From Bacteroidia bacterium (GTDB taxonomy: Bacteria; Bacteroidota; Bacteroidia; J057), in NCBI GenBank assembly GCA_022760475.1, contig JALEFZ010000038.1, positions 1 to 64,000 of the forward strand: a stretch of 64,000 bases of DNA. Reading direction: 5' to 3'. Positions 54,162-62,926 of this stretch are shown here, one piece after another; within the stretch, counting starts at the first letter, position 1, and the number at the start of each line of letters is the position of its first letter. The notes beneath the pieces are model-generated. The model did no database searches. It was not told the DNA's origin and was given only the letters and a program-made list of their open reading frames with translations. Position numbers and translations under genes: made by a program.

Positions 54162-54290
54162 TTTATTTGAGCTAATGCGATTAAAATTTGATAAGGAACG
54201 CTTAAGTGAGAAAACAGGCAACCATTTTAGGGAAATCTGGTATTTAGTATAGGCAAATGCGGTACTATGTATCACGCATTATTTTTTATT

Positions 54291-54926
54291 ATGAAAACGA
54301 ATTTCTTTGCACTTGCAACAGTTATTTCCTTTGCATTTCTGTTGTTTTCCTGCGATTCGGTAGTAAATCTCACTTCTGATGACGACCAGGATACCGTTGC
54401 ATTTCTGACTGACTCTTTGGGAGTCGACTCCTGTTTGGTAGGCGATAGCCTATCCGTTTCTTCCTTGCCTGCGGTTGCGCAAAATTACCTTACTCAGAAT
54501 AACCCCCAAGACAGCATTATCTCAGTAACAAGGTTTATCACCACCCTTGATACCGCATATCTTGTAGGCCTGGATAATGGAGAGGTAGTTGTTTTTGATG
54601 GGGGAGGAAGCTTCATTTTTGAATCACAAGCTTTGTCTAAAGATCCTGATGAATTCGAAAAAAGCCTTTTTAAACTCTTGAAAAATCTATTTCCTGATTA
54701 TGAGTTGGAAGAGGTGGAATATGAAGGAATGATTAATGGTCTGCCTTATTACGAGGTAGAGTTTGAAGATGACTTTGAGTTTTATGTTACCGCATCAGGA
54801 AACGAATTCTGTTATTTCCTTGACGACGATGATGATGACGACGATGATGATGACGACGATGATGATGACGATGATGACGATGATGATGATGACGATGATG
54901 ATGATGACGATGATGATGATGACTAA
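54291..54926 (+). CDS. PepSY-like lipoprotein with a 34-aspartate tail
   Basis: From 54291 the protein has 211 residues with lipobox FSC (Cys at about 14). The middle resembles the PepSY-like domains of Bacteroidota: LPAVAQNYLTQNNPQDSII, LVGLDNGEVVVFDGGGSFIF, then YYEVEFEDDFEFYVTASGNE. The last 34 residues (178-211) are all Asp, encoded by mixed GAC and GAT codons. A long poly-Asp tail should bind divalent cations. The longer frame from 54267 adds only eight residues before the signal. Confidence 0.82.
   Translation: MKTNFFALATVISFAFLLFSCDSVVNLTSDDDQDTVAFLTDSLGVDSCLVGDSLSVSSLPAVAQNYLTQNNPQDSIISVTRFITTLDTAYLVGLDNGEVVVFDGGGSFIFESQALSKDPDEFEKSLFKLLKNLFPDYELEEVEYEGMINGLPYYEVEFEDDFEFYVTASGNEFCYFLDDDDDDDDDDDDDDDDDDDDDDDDDDDDDDDDDD
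54822..54923 (+). repeat. GAY codon repeat encoding poly-Asp
   Basis: 102 bases of 34 GAC/GAT codons. The two codons are mixed, so the tract is not a perfect trinucleotide repeat, but it could slip in steps of three and change the tail length without a frameshift. Confidence 0.85.
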
Positions 54927-54962
54927 TTCATCACAGTCCTAATAAATATTGGATAAAAACTA

Positions 54963-55001
54963 AACGAGCAGTCCTGAGAATAGGCCTGCTCGTTTTCTTT
55001 T
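54963..55001. terminator. terminator after poly-Asp lipoprotein gene
   Basis: Perfect nine-base stem AACGAGCAG/CTGCTCGTT, then TTCTTTTTATT. The convergent helicase gene ends 16 bases beyond the window of the hairpin, so it may serve both. Confidence 0.75.
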
Positions 55002-55016
55002 TATTGGGATAAATAA

Positions 55017-57503
55017 CTAGCCAGCTCTTCTCTCCAATTGTACTTGCATCTTGGCGACGCGGTCAATGAGTTTTTCGGTGCTCAGCCTTTCTCGGAGTCG
55101 GTCGACCATGATCGGAAAACAGAAAGGAGTAAATGCGTGTGGTCTCTCCATGATAACATCCCTTCCATTCAGTCGTTCCATGGCTATGACCAGTCTCTCC
55201 ATGTCCAGTTGATAGTTGATGACTTCATCATAGGCCTGTCTGAGGAGCAGGTTTGAAGGGTCATATTCTTTAAAAACCTTAAATAAGAGGCTTGTAGAGG
55301 CTTGTAAATGCCTACTTTTCATTTGTTTGCCAGGGTACCCCTGGAAAACCAGACCCGCGATGGTAGCAATTTCTCGAAACCTCCTGCTCGCCATTTCAGA
55401 CTCATTTATGGCTCTTTGAAGGTCTTCGTCCAAAGCCTCTGGAGAAAAAATATTTCGTTCCAGGCCTTCATCAATCGGGATGGGTACATCAGAAAGCAGT
55501 TCGAAGCCATAGTCATTCATGGCAATTGAGAAGCTCATAGGTCTGATCAAAGTCAGGCGCCAGGCTACCAGTGCACTCATGATCTGATGTACTACCCTAC
55601 CCTCAAATGGATATACAAAAAGGTGGTATCCTTCTCTGGATTCGATGGACTCAATCAAACATTCATTGATGCCGGGAATGGATGACCATTTTTGCTGTAA
55701 CTCAAATAATGGGACGAGTTTTTGGAGTTCAACTGTACTGAAGTCTCGATCCAGGTAATCTTGCAACTTTTGCTTGAGGCTTTGGGACATTTGTGAACTC
55801 AACAACATCCTTGAGCCCATCCATCTTGGCACCTTTCCTTTCTTGCTTTTGGATCTTTTCACCTGTACTTCCAGGTTTCTGATTCGAACCAATTCCAAGG
55901 ATCTTCCTGCAAACCAGAACACATCCCCTGGATTCAATTGGGAAATAAAGGTTTCTTCAACTGTGCCAATTCTCCCACCCGAAACATATTTCACCGTCAT
56001 ATTGACGTCTCCAACTATCGTCCCGATAGAAAGTCTGTGCTGCAAGGCAATTTTTTTGCTGTGTACCTTATACGTTCCATCTTCTTCGATTTCTACCTTT
56101 TTGTATTCGTCATAGGCTTTGAGGGAATCCCCCCCTGTAGTGATAAAATCCAGCATCCAGGAGAATTCTTCTTCGCTCAGGTATTGATAGGCAAATGTCT
56201 GGATGACGGTCTGGTAAACCTCCGTGGCTTTGAAACCATCTGCAACAGCGAGGTTGATCAAATATTGAATCAGGACATCAAAAGGGTTGACTATCGGTTT
56301 TCGGTCTTCCAGTTTTTGGCTCTTGACGGCTTCCCGCAGGGCTGCAGCTTCTATGAGCTCAAGCGAATGCGTAGGGACAAAATGAATTTTACTGCTGGCA
56401 CCCGGTTGGTGTCCACTTCTCCCAGCCCGCTGGACAAATCTGGCTATTCCTTTCGGTCCACCAATCTGGATGACGGCTTCTACCGGACGGAAGTCCACCC
56501 CCAGGTCGAGAGATGAGGTACAGACTACGGCTTTAAGCTGTTCATTATGCAGGGCATCCTCCACCCAAGAGCGCAGTTCGGCGTCGATAGAGCCATGGTG
56601 CATGGCAATGGTTCCAGCAAGGTCTGGTTCTGCAGCCAGGAGGGTTTGATACCATAATTCGCACTGGGCACGGGTATTGGTAAAGATCAGCGTAGTTTGG
56701 AATCGATGAATGATGGGCAAAACCTTGTCGACCATGTTGATGCCAAGGTGTCCAGACCAGGGAAACTTTTCAATAGAGTCCGGAAGCACAGATTCCACCT
56801 CTATACGTTTATTGATCTCAGCTTTGATGAAGCTATGCTTACCATCTTTGAAGGCATTTCCGAGCAGGACTTCCAGTGCCTGGTTCATGTTGCCAATGGT
56901 AGCAGAAATTCCCCAAACCAATAGTTTTGGGTTGATTTTTTTGAGATGGGCGATGGCCAGTTCAACTTGCACCCCTCGTTTGGTACCCAGGAGTTCGTGC
57001 CATTCATCTATGACAATGACTTGCAGGTTCTCGAAATATTTCTTGTGACCTTTATTGGAAAAAAGTACATGAAGGCTTTCTGGGGTAGTAACAAGGCCTT
57101 CCGGCATTTGCCTTTTTTGCCTGGCTTTCTGGGAAGAGGTGGTATCACCGGTTCTGATTTCGACTTTCCATGGGACTTCCAACTCAGTACATGCATCCTG
57201 GCAGGCTTGCCTGATGTCTTTGGAGAGTGCCCTTAGGGGGGTAATCCAGATGGCCTGGAGGCCATTTTTCTCTCTTTCCTTGTAATTAGAAGGATTTTGT
57301 GAAATCCATTTGATTAGAATAGGAATCCACAAACCATAGGTCTTTCCACTACCTGTAGGCGCATTCAGTAGGCCATGTTTATGGGATAAAATTTCTTTTA
57401 TGGTATCAAGTTGAAAGGGAAAAGGATCCCAATTCCGGCCATGATACCAGTCTAAAGCCAATTGAAGCAGCTCTGATTTAGATAATTTCTTTTTTACAGG
57501 CAA
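55017..57503 (-). CDS. Lhr-like DEXH box helicase (ligase-associated type)
   Basis: The 828-residue superfamily 2 helicase has NAPTGSGKT (motif I, about 47-55), VIDEWHE (motif II), GISATIG (motif III), LDLGVDF, and QRAGRSGHQPG (motif VI), followed by the Lhr-core winged-helix and C-terminal domains. Members of this size are called ligase-associated DNA damage response DEXH helicases and are normally encoded near a DNA ligase, a nuclease and a phosphoesterase; none of these is visible here. The start is a TTG at 57503; no ATG exists in frame before the upstream stop at 57531-57533. Confidence 0.9.
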   Translation of the reverse strand: MPVKKKLSKSELLQLALDWYHGRNWDPFPFQLDTIKEILSHKHGLLNAPTGSGKTYGLWIPILIKWISQNPSNYKEREKNGLQAIWITPLRALSKDIRQACQDACTELEVPWKVEIRTGDTTSSQKARQKRQMPEGLVTTPESLHVLFSNKGHKKYFENLQVIVIDEWHELLGTKRGVQVELAIAHLKKINPKLLVWGISATIGNMNQALEVLLGNAFKDGKHSFIKAEINKRIEVESVLPDSIEKFPWSGHLGINMVDKVLPIIHRFQTTLIFTNTRAQCELWYQTLLAAEPDLAGTIAMHHGSIDAELRSWVEDALHNEQLKAVVCTSSLDLGVDFRPVEAVIQIGGPKGIARFVQRAGRSGHQPGASSKIHFVPTHSLELIEAAALREAVKSQKLEDRKPIVNPFDVLIQYLINLAVADGFKATEVYQTVIQTFAYQYLSEEEFSWMLDFITTGGDSLKAYDEYKKVEIEEDGTYKVHSKKIALQHRLSIGTIVGDVNMTVKYVSGGRIGTVEETFISQLNPGDVFWFAGRSLELVRIRNLEVQVKRSKSKKGKVPRWMGSRMLLSSQMSQSLKQKLQDYLDRDFSTVELQKLVPLFELQQKWSSIPGINECLIESIESREGYHLFVYPFEGRVVHQIMSALVAWRLTLIRPMSFSIAMNDYGFELLSDVPIPIDEGLERNIFSPEALDEDLQRAINESEMASRRFREIATIAGLVFQGYPGKQMKSRHLQASTSLLFKVFKEYDPSNLLLRQAYDEVINYQLDMERLVIAMERLNGRDVIMERPHAFTPFCFPIMVDRLRERLSTEKLIDRVAKMQVQLERRAG

Positions 57504-57579
57504 TGAAACATGCTTTTCACTACATACATCTCATCGTCTATTTTGTTGGAAAGAGATGTGATTATGTAAGACTATTTGC

Positions 57580-58068
57580 CTATTTATATAATTCTTCCTG
57601 TACGAATAGCCTCCATTCCAGGTCCATGGTATCCACCTCCCCATTGGCCTTGTGAACAAGGTAGAATTCCTGGCCCAGTTCTTTTTTTAGGCGATTTCCC
57701 TTTCGAATGTGCTTACCCTTGGGTCCAGCCCAGATAATGGCTTTCCCTTCCTGGCTTCCATCATAAAATGGGGAGGGATCGGACATGCCTTCAGGGATGA
57801 CGAGTGAACTAGAATTGTTTACCGATAGCTCGTAACGTACATCTGGCATGGGATACTTTCTAACAAATGTATTGTTGTCTGCCACTTCGAGGTCAAAGGC
57901 CACCCCTTTGAAAAAGGTCATGAATGAATCTCTTTCTGCCTTCATTTCATTGTGAACCTCCTTGATTTGCTCAGGGCTTGGCCTTGATTTCATGACATTC
58001 ATTCCAACCAGGCTTCCAAGTATTATTACGATGGCAAACAATGGCCAAATTTCTTTTAGTCCATTCAT
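57580..58068 (-). CDS. membrane-anchored protein of unknown function
   Basis: The 162-residue protein has an N-terminal anchor (about 7-25, IWPLFAIVIILGSLVGM) and a mixed alpha/beta periplasmic part, with WAGPKGKHIRKGNRLKKELG and VDTMDLEWRLFVQEELY near the end. I do not recognise it. It starts 114 bases from the divergent TrmN6-like gene and is transcribed towards the helicase. Confidence 0.6.
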   Translation of the reverse strand: MNGLKEIWPLFAIVIILGSLVGMNVMKSRPSPEQIKEVHNEMKAERDSFMTFFKGVAFDLEVADNNTFVRKYPMPDVRYELSVNNSSSLVIPEGMSDPSPFYDGSQEGKAIIWAGPKGKHIRKGNRLKKELGQEFYLVHKANGEVDTMDLEWRLFVQEELYK

Positions 58069-58182
58069 AATATCCGATTTATTGAAAAGGCTAACACAAA
58101 TATCAAATTCTTGTTTTACGAATATGAAAATTCTTTAATATTCGCTCAAATAGGTTCTAAAAATAATTTATCATTCCTTCCC

Positions 58183-58902
58183 ATGCCATCTTCCTTTTTC
58201 AATTTCAAGCAATTTAAGATCAAGCAAGAGCAAAGTGCGATGAAAGTAAGCACTGACGGAATACTCTTGGGCGCATGGGCCAGTTTGGGTAAAGGGGGAA
58301 AAGTGGCTTTGGACATTGGAACCGGAACAGGGATATTATCTTTGATGCTTGCTCAGAGGTTCTCTGATCTACAAATAGAAGCCCTTGAGATTGATGAGGC
58401 TGCTGCGAAAGAGGCAAATGGGAATGTAAACAATAGCCCCTGGCCAGGTCGTATCAGGGTGATTCACACTTCCCTTCAATCTTTTCAGTTTGAGACCAAT
58501 TATGACCTGATCATTTGTAACCCTCCTTTTTACAGTGGGGAAAAAAAATCTAAAATAAAGTCAAGGGCGTTTGCCAGACACCAGGCCAATCTGCCTCTTT
58601 CTTACTTGATGGAGTTTGCCAAGTCCGCCTTGTTTCCTACAGGCAAATTGAGCATGATCCTACCCTATGCCCAACGGAAGGATGCCATTTCGTATGCCCA
58701 AAAGCAAAACATGAAACTGAGCAGGGAAAAGTTAATCCGATATACTTCCTCCAAAGAGATATCAAGGGTTTTGCTGGAATTTGGTCAAGAATCAGTGAGT
58801 AAGTTTGTCAGTGAGACCATGACTATCCAATACAAAGGTAGCAACCGCTACACAGAAGACTTTATCCAACTTACTAGAGATTTTTACGCTTTTATGGATT
58901 GA
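58183..58902 (+). CDS. trmN6: TrmN6-like tRNA adenine-N6 methyltransferase
   Basis: The 239-residue class I SAM-dependent methyltransferase has FKQFKIKQEQSAMKVSTDG, the family's N-terminal block, ALDIGTGTGILSLMLAQ (SAM site), ALEIDE, and the adenine-N6 motif NPPF at residues 113-116. TrmN6 (YfiC) modifies A37 of tRNA-Val. I choose the ATG at 58183 over 58111, since the earlier residues do not fit the family's N-terminus. Confidence 0.86.
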   Translation: MPSSFFNFKQFKIKQEQSAMKVSTDGILLGAWASLGKGGKVALDIGTGTGILSLMLAQRFSDLQIEALEIDEAAAKEANGNVNNSPWPGRIRVIHTSLQSFQFETNYDLIICNPPFYSGEKKSKIKSRAFARHQANLPLSYLMEFAKSALFPTGKLSMILPYAQRKDAISYAQKQNMKLSREKLIRYTSSKEISRVLLEFGQESVSKFVSETMTIQYKGSNRYTEDFIQLTRDFYAFMD

Positions 58903-58984
58903 GGTACTTTTTTTGGGTGATGGCGCAATTACAGATTGGTCAATCGATGTTAATGTCTTAATTTGCTTCAAAGAAAGAGCTGCG

Positions 58985-59980
58985 ATGAAAGCAATAATTC
59001 CTGTGGCAGGAGCCGGTACTCACCTTCGTCCTCATACCCATACCCAACCCAAGCCTCTGATTCCTGTAGCTGGTAAGCCCATATTGGGACACATCATTGA
59101 TAACCTGATTCAGGCAGGAATCACTGATCAGGTATTCGTAGTGGGCTACCTTAAGGAAAAGATAAAAGATTATGTATTAACCTACTTTGGAGATAGGATC
59201 AATGCCACTTTTGTGAAGCAGGAACCCAGACGGGGACTTGGCCATGCACTTTGGGTAACGAGAAAAGAAATCGTTGATGAACCTGAGGTATTGATTGTGC
59301 TTGGGGATACCATTTTTGGAGATGACACTAGTAAGATTCTGGAAATTGATGGAAGTGTGCTTGCGGTACATCCTGTTGATGACCCAAGGTCTTTTGGTGT
59401 GGCCATGCTGGATGAGCATAGATTTGTAAAAAAACTGGTTGAGAAGCCAGACATTCCAACCTCCAACCTCGCTTTGGTGGGGCTTTACAAAATAGCGGAA
59501 GTAAAAGACTTGCTAAATGTACTGGATGAGATGGTTGAGGATGAAGCTGCTGATCAACTGGATATACCTCTCACGGATGCACTCATGAAATTGGTCAAGC
59601 AAGGCATCCGACTCTATACCCATCGGGTAGAAAACTGGTTTGATTGTGGGCAAAAGAAGAGTTTGCTATATACCAATCAGATTCTTCTGGGAAGGGATAC
59701 AGCAAGCCAGAACCACAAATTCACCAATACCGTTATCATTGAGCCAGTTCATATTGCGGATAATTGCGAAATCATAAATTCTGTCATAGGGCCCCATGTA
59801 GCTATTGCAGAGAATGCCAGGATTCAGAACTCAATTGTTAAAAATTCCATACTGGGCGCCTACTCTACCCTGGATTCAATCATCCTAAATAGCTCTGTAA
59901 TTGGGAATGACACCTCCTTGCGAGGCAAGTCTAATAGCATTAATATTGGGGACAATACTGAAATTGACTTCGAACAGTAA
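58985..59980 (+). CDS. sugar-phosphate nucleotidyltransferase with left-handed beta-helix tail
   Basis: The 331-residue enzyme activates sugar-1-phosphates to NDP-sugars. The N-terminal signature is AGAGTHLRPHTHTQPKPLIP, close to the RmlA/GlmU pattern but with His at the usual Arg of GTRLRP. GDTIFGDD is the metal site. The C-terminal about 100 residues (from 245) show hexapeptide-like repeats of a left-handed beta-helix (HIADNCEIINSVIGPHVAI and RIQNSIVKNSILG). Substrate unknown. The start is ATG 58985, as the longer frame lacks any family resemblance before it. Confidence 0.88.
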   Translation: MKAIIPVAGAGTHLRPHTHTQPKPLIPVAGKPILGHIIDNLIQAGITDQVFVVGYLKEKIKDYVLTYFGDRINATFVKQEPRRGLGHALWVTRKEIVDEPEVLIVLGDTIFGDDTSKILEIDGSVLAVHPVDDPRSFGVAMLDEHRFVKKLVEKPDIPTSNLALVGLYKIAEVKDLLNVLDEMVEDEAADQLDIPLTDALMKLVKQGIRLYTHRVENWFDCGQKKSLLYTNQILLGRDTASQNHKFTNTVIIEPVHIADNCEIINSVIGPHVAIAENARIQNSIVKNSILGAYSTLDSIILNSSVIGNDTSLRGKSNSINIGDNTEIDFEQ

Positions 59981-59998
59981 AGAATCGACAAAGCATCA

Positions 59999-60328
59999 AT
60001 GGCTCTGATTTATCACCTGGCATTGCCCAAAGATTGGGAAGACGCCCTGCTGAAAGGCACTTATGACCATCCATCTTTAAAGGAAGAAGGATTTATCCAC
60101 TGCTCCACAGAAACACAACTTCTCCCTACCGCTCAAAAACATTTTACAGAAACAAGAGAACTGGTCGTCCTTGAGATTAGCGAACGCAAGGTTAAAGACA
60201 AGCTCAAATACGAGGAGAGCCGAGATGGTGAACTTTTTCCTCATATTTATGGAAAAATCAAGTTAACAGACGTCTCTGATACAAGAATGCTGTTTCGGAC
60301 TGAGAACGATCAATGGACCTGGGATTAA
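59999..60328 (+). CDS. DUF952 family protein
   Basis: The 109-residue protein matches the small DUF952 domain: YHLALPKDWEDAL, EGFIHCSTETQL and ESRDGELFPHIYGKI. It is cytosolic and of unknown function. It begins 18 bases after the nucleotidyltransferase gene and is probably in the same transcript. Confidence 0.88.
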   Translation: MALIYHLALPKDWEDALLKGTYDHPSLKEEGFIHCSTETQLLPTAQKHFTETRELVVLEISERKVKDKLKYEESRDGELFPHIYGKIKLTDVSDTRMLFRTENDQWTWD

Positions 60329-60482
60329 TTTCCTGGCCATATCAGACGCAAACCCATGTATTTTTATGCGTTATTTTTCTTTAAATTTAAAAGAAGGGTA
60401 ACAATGATTGCGTTTCTTGATATATGGACGTAAACGCCCTGAATTGGCATTTTATAATCAACCACAACAACTCCCTATTTCT

Positions 60483-61547
60483 ATGTTCAAGATAAAACTA
60501 CTTAAATCTATCTCGCAGGTCTTGATTTTTGGCCTTATTTTCTTTGGTTTTACCATGCCTGCCCACGCCCAATTGGACAAGTGGAAGAAGAAAATCGGAA
60601 AGTCTGCTGAGAATAAAGCTGAAGAAAAAGTTGAGGAAAAGACTGGTGAAGCTGTTGACAAAACCATCGACAAGGCATTCGATAAGTTGTTCAAGAAAGT
60701 CGAGGAAGCCATCGAAGGTGACAAAAAAGACGAAACGACTGAAGGAAGTAAAACCGAAAAAGGAAGCACTGGCAAGGAAAGTAAGGATTCAGATTCCAAG
60801 GTAACGATCAAGCCATCAGAACCGGACCCGAATGTAGAGCCCAGTAGTTGGATTGGTAGCTACCGCATGAGAACTGAGGAGACAGACAAAAAAGGAAAGA
60901 TGACCGAAGGTTTCCCTCAAACCAATACCTTCTACATTGAAAAATATAAAATTGCCTTTGAAAATAAGGCAGATGACCGAAAAGAGCAGGCGACTGTGAT
61001 CATTGATCGTCAATATCGCCAGATGACTACCAAAATGATTGATGAAGACGGGACAAAGCAGGCTATTACCTTGCCTTTACCTTCTATGACGGTGGAAGTT
61101 GAGGATACAGATGGAGATATCAATGAGTCCAGAGACAACTTCAAAAAAACCGGTAGAACTAAGACCATCGCAGGGTATAAATGCGAGGAGTACACCTATG
61201 AAAATGATGAAGTCAACTCAAGCATCTGGCTAGCGCCAAACATGGGTGCTGACTTTAGAGAGTTCTTCTCATGGGTTTCTATTAAGGACAATAAGAAAGG
61301 TGGATATACTTCTTACGACGAGTTTTATCCCTTTTCAGGGGCCATCATGGAGTCTACCAGCCTGGACAAAGAAAGTGGAAAGGAAACCCATATGATCGTT
61401 GAAGATGTGAGTAAGGGGAGCGTCAATCCTGAAATCTTTTCCCTGGATGGCTATGAGCACCAGGACATGAATGGACTGCTGAATAGCCCTGAGGGAAAGA
61501 AACTTTCAGAATTATTCAAAAAAATAACTGATGAAGACGATAATTAA
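60483..61547 (+). CDS. exported DUF4412-type protein
   Basis: The 354-residue protein has a signal peptide (MFKIKLLKSISQVLIFGLIF, through AHAQ). A Lys/Glu-rich helical and low-complexity segment follows (about 35-110). The C-terminal about 200 residues are strands with GYKCEEYTY, SSIWLAPNMGADFREFF and EVNSS, matching the DUF4412 pattern known from Bacteroidota. The start at 60483 begins the signal. It is a single gene, ended by a strong hairpin. Confidence 0.8.
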   Translation: MFKIKLLKSISQVLIFGLIFFGFTMPAHAQLDKWKKKIGKSAENKAEEKVEEKTGEAVDKTIDKAFDKLFKKVEEAIEGDKKDETTEGSKTEKGSTGKESKDSDSKVTIKPSEPDPNVEPSSWIGSYRMRTEETDKKGKMTEGFPQTNTFYIEKYKIAFENKADDRKEQATVIIDRQYRQMTTKMIDEDGTKQAITLPLPSMTVEVEDTDGDINESRDNFKKTGRTKTIAGYKCEEYTYENDEVNSSIWLAPNMGADFREFFSWVSIKDNKKGGYTSYDEFYPFSGAIMESTSLDKESGKETHMIVEDVSKGSVNPEIFSLDGYEHQDMNGLLNSPEGKKLSELFKKITDEDDN

Positions 61548-61644
61548 TCCGATAAATTCAATATTTCGGACAATCATCCGTTAAATCCATAAGCTAATAA
61601 GTGATCTGACCCTTTAAGCGTCATAAGTACACACAATTATCCCG

Positions 61645-61680
61645 GGAAATGCAGTGTCCCCAACTGCATTTCCTTTTTTT
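61645..61680 (+). terminator. terminator after the DUF4412 gene
   Basis: Eleven-base perfect stem GGAAATGCAGT/ACTGCATTTCC followed by TTTTTTT. It is about 100 bases after the stop and touches the end of the convergent gene at 61679. Confidence 0.75.
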
Positions 61681-62281
61681 ATGGAACCAACCAGGATGAA
61701 CTTTCCTCCCCATTTTTCCATTCGAAGGACGCTCTTAGGTGTTGACCTCTGCTAAGGATTAAGGCTTCCATTTTTGAGATTTCAACCTGAATCACTGCGA
61801 AATTCTTTTTCCAGGATTCATAGTTCCCCCTTTCGGCTTCCTCAAAGCTTCCATAGCTTTCCCATCCCAATCGAGGATTCTCAATTGAAAGCCCTGGTTC
61901 TAATTGAGAACTGTAATTTAGCCTGGAAGCAGGGTTGAGTTTTTCCCACTCAGATTGATAGATTTTATCCTCGGTAAAAACCCTGGCCATGCCATGCAAG
62001 CGAATTTGCATCCTCAACTTGGGATGCCAGGCATGGACAGCTACTGCAGGATTGTTTTGAGATTCATTTACCTTCTGTGCCCTGATGTCTGTATGAAAAC
62101 GGAGTATTCTTTCTTGCGGAAGACAGCTACGGAGAATTACAGACCTGGGATTTGCCCCCATGTGATTAGTTGTAATGAATGTCAAAATGTGGAAAGCATC
62201 TTTGGGGTCTAACGCACCGCGCCTCAGCCTCTGCCATAACAATTCCTCATAACTCTCCAATGTGCTAGGTAACTCTTGCAT
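61679..62281 (-). CDS. pyridoxamine 5'-phosphate oxidase family protein
   Basis: The 200-residue protein is a split-barrel flavin-binding fold: HILTFITTNHMGANPRSVIL, ILRFHTDIRAQKVNE, AVAVHAWHPKLRMQIRLHG. It resembles the PNPOx-like putative FMN-binding proteins rather than canonical PdxH. A role in flavin- or heme-linked redox, or in vitamin B6 metabolism, is open. It is divergent from the small gene at 62553 across 271 bases without other features that I can see. Confidence 0.83.
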   Translation of the reverse strand: MQELPSTLESYEELLWQRLRRGALDPKDAFHILTFITTNHMGANPRSVILRSCLPQERILRFHTDIRAQKVNESQNNPAVAVHAWHPKLRMQIRLHGMARVFTEDKIYQSEWEKLNPASRLNYSSQLEPGLSIENPRLGWESYGSFEEAERGNYESWKKNFAVIQVEISKMEALILSRGQHLRASFEWKNGEESSSWLVP

Positions 62282-62552
62282 ATCATTTTGAACTTGGTAT
62301 TTGTAAAAGGGTCATATCATAAGAATTGTTTGGTGAAAAATAGAAAGCTCTCCCTTGTTATGTCTATAAAAGCATACAGAATTATACCAAAAGCAACAAC
62401 TATTCATTTTTCGAATGTTTATTTTTCTACCAAAATGAAATAAAACAACAACTGAAACATTAATTCTAACAATTAATTCAGATTTATAATTCTCTGGCCT
62501 GATTTTTGGAAAATCAATTGAGATTATAACACCCCCTAACAAACACCAGCAG

Positions 62553-62852
62553 ATGATTGTAGAAAAACAAACAACTGCCTCATTAGTCCATTCACCTAAC
62601 CCAACGGTGAAGTTTCTGATAATTCCCTCTAGCAGTTCTCCAAAAGAGAAATGTTATCAGGTGAATTTGGCAATTTATAGAAAAGACAGTACCCAGATCC
62701 GCCTTACGGATTCCAGCGGGAAGATGCTCCTGCTTGAAGAGAGCCTTAGCAATCAAACTTATGTAATTAGAGATCTTGCAAAAGGAACTTATTTCTTTGA
62801 AGTCAATGACGGATTTTACTGTCAGATCAAGGAATTAAGAATTTCTGCATAG
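62553..62852 (+). CDS. small protein resembling a type IX secretion sorting domain, no signal peptide
   Basis: The 99-residue protein has no signal peptide. Residues 35-99 read like the C-terminal sorting domain of type IX secretion cargo: VNLAIYRKDSTQIRLTDSSG, KMLLLEESLSNQTYVIRDLAKG, TYFFEVNDG and KELRISA. Without a signal it cannot be a normal cargo. It may be a coincidental fold, a cytosolic protein, or a relic. The frame is clean but its promoter is unclear. Confidence 0.5.
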   Translation: MIVEKQTTASLVHSPNPTVKFLIIPSSSSPKEKCYQVNLAIYRKDSTQIRLTDSSGKMLLLEESLSNQTYVIRDLAKGTYFFEVNDGFYCQIKELRISA

Positions 62853-62926
62853 TCATTCTATTTCAACTGATTTCCAGGCTTAACATTTTATTATCTTTAC
62901 CTTTCGGATAATAAGCCAGATTAAGC

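Noticed and set aside
53616..54275. A 219-codon minus-strand open frame
   Set aside because: It is antisense to the amidase catalytic domain, whose motifs are intact.
54822..54923. The GAY repeat considered as a CRISPR array or tandem DNA repeat
   Set aside because: There are no spacers or unit longer than a codon, and the frame is that of a lipoprotein tail.
55870..55905. A tRNA-like GATTCGAACC string
   Set aside because: It is inside the helicase gene, and no acceptor stem or anticodon arm can be folded around it.
55938..56516. A 192-codon plus-strand open frame
   Set aside because: It is antisense to the Lhr-like helicase, with no domain of its own.
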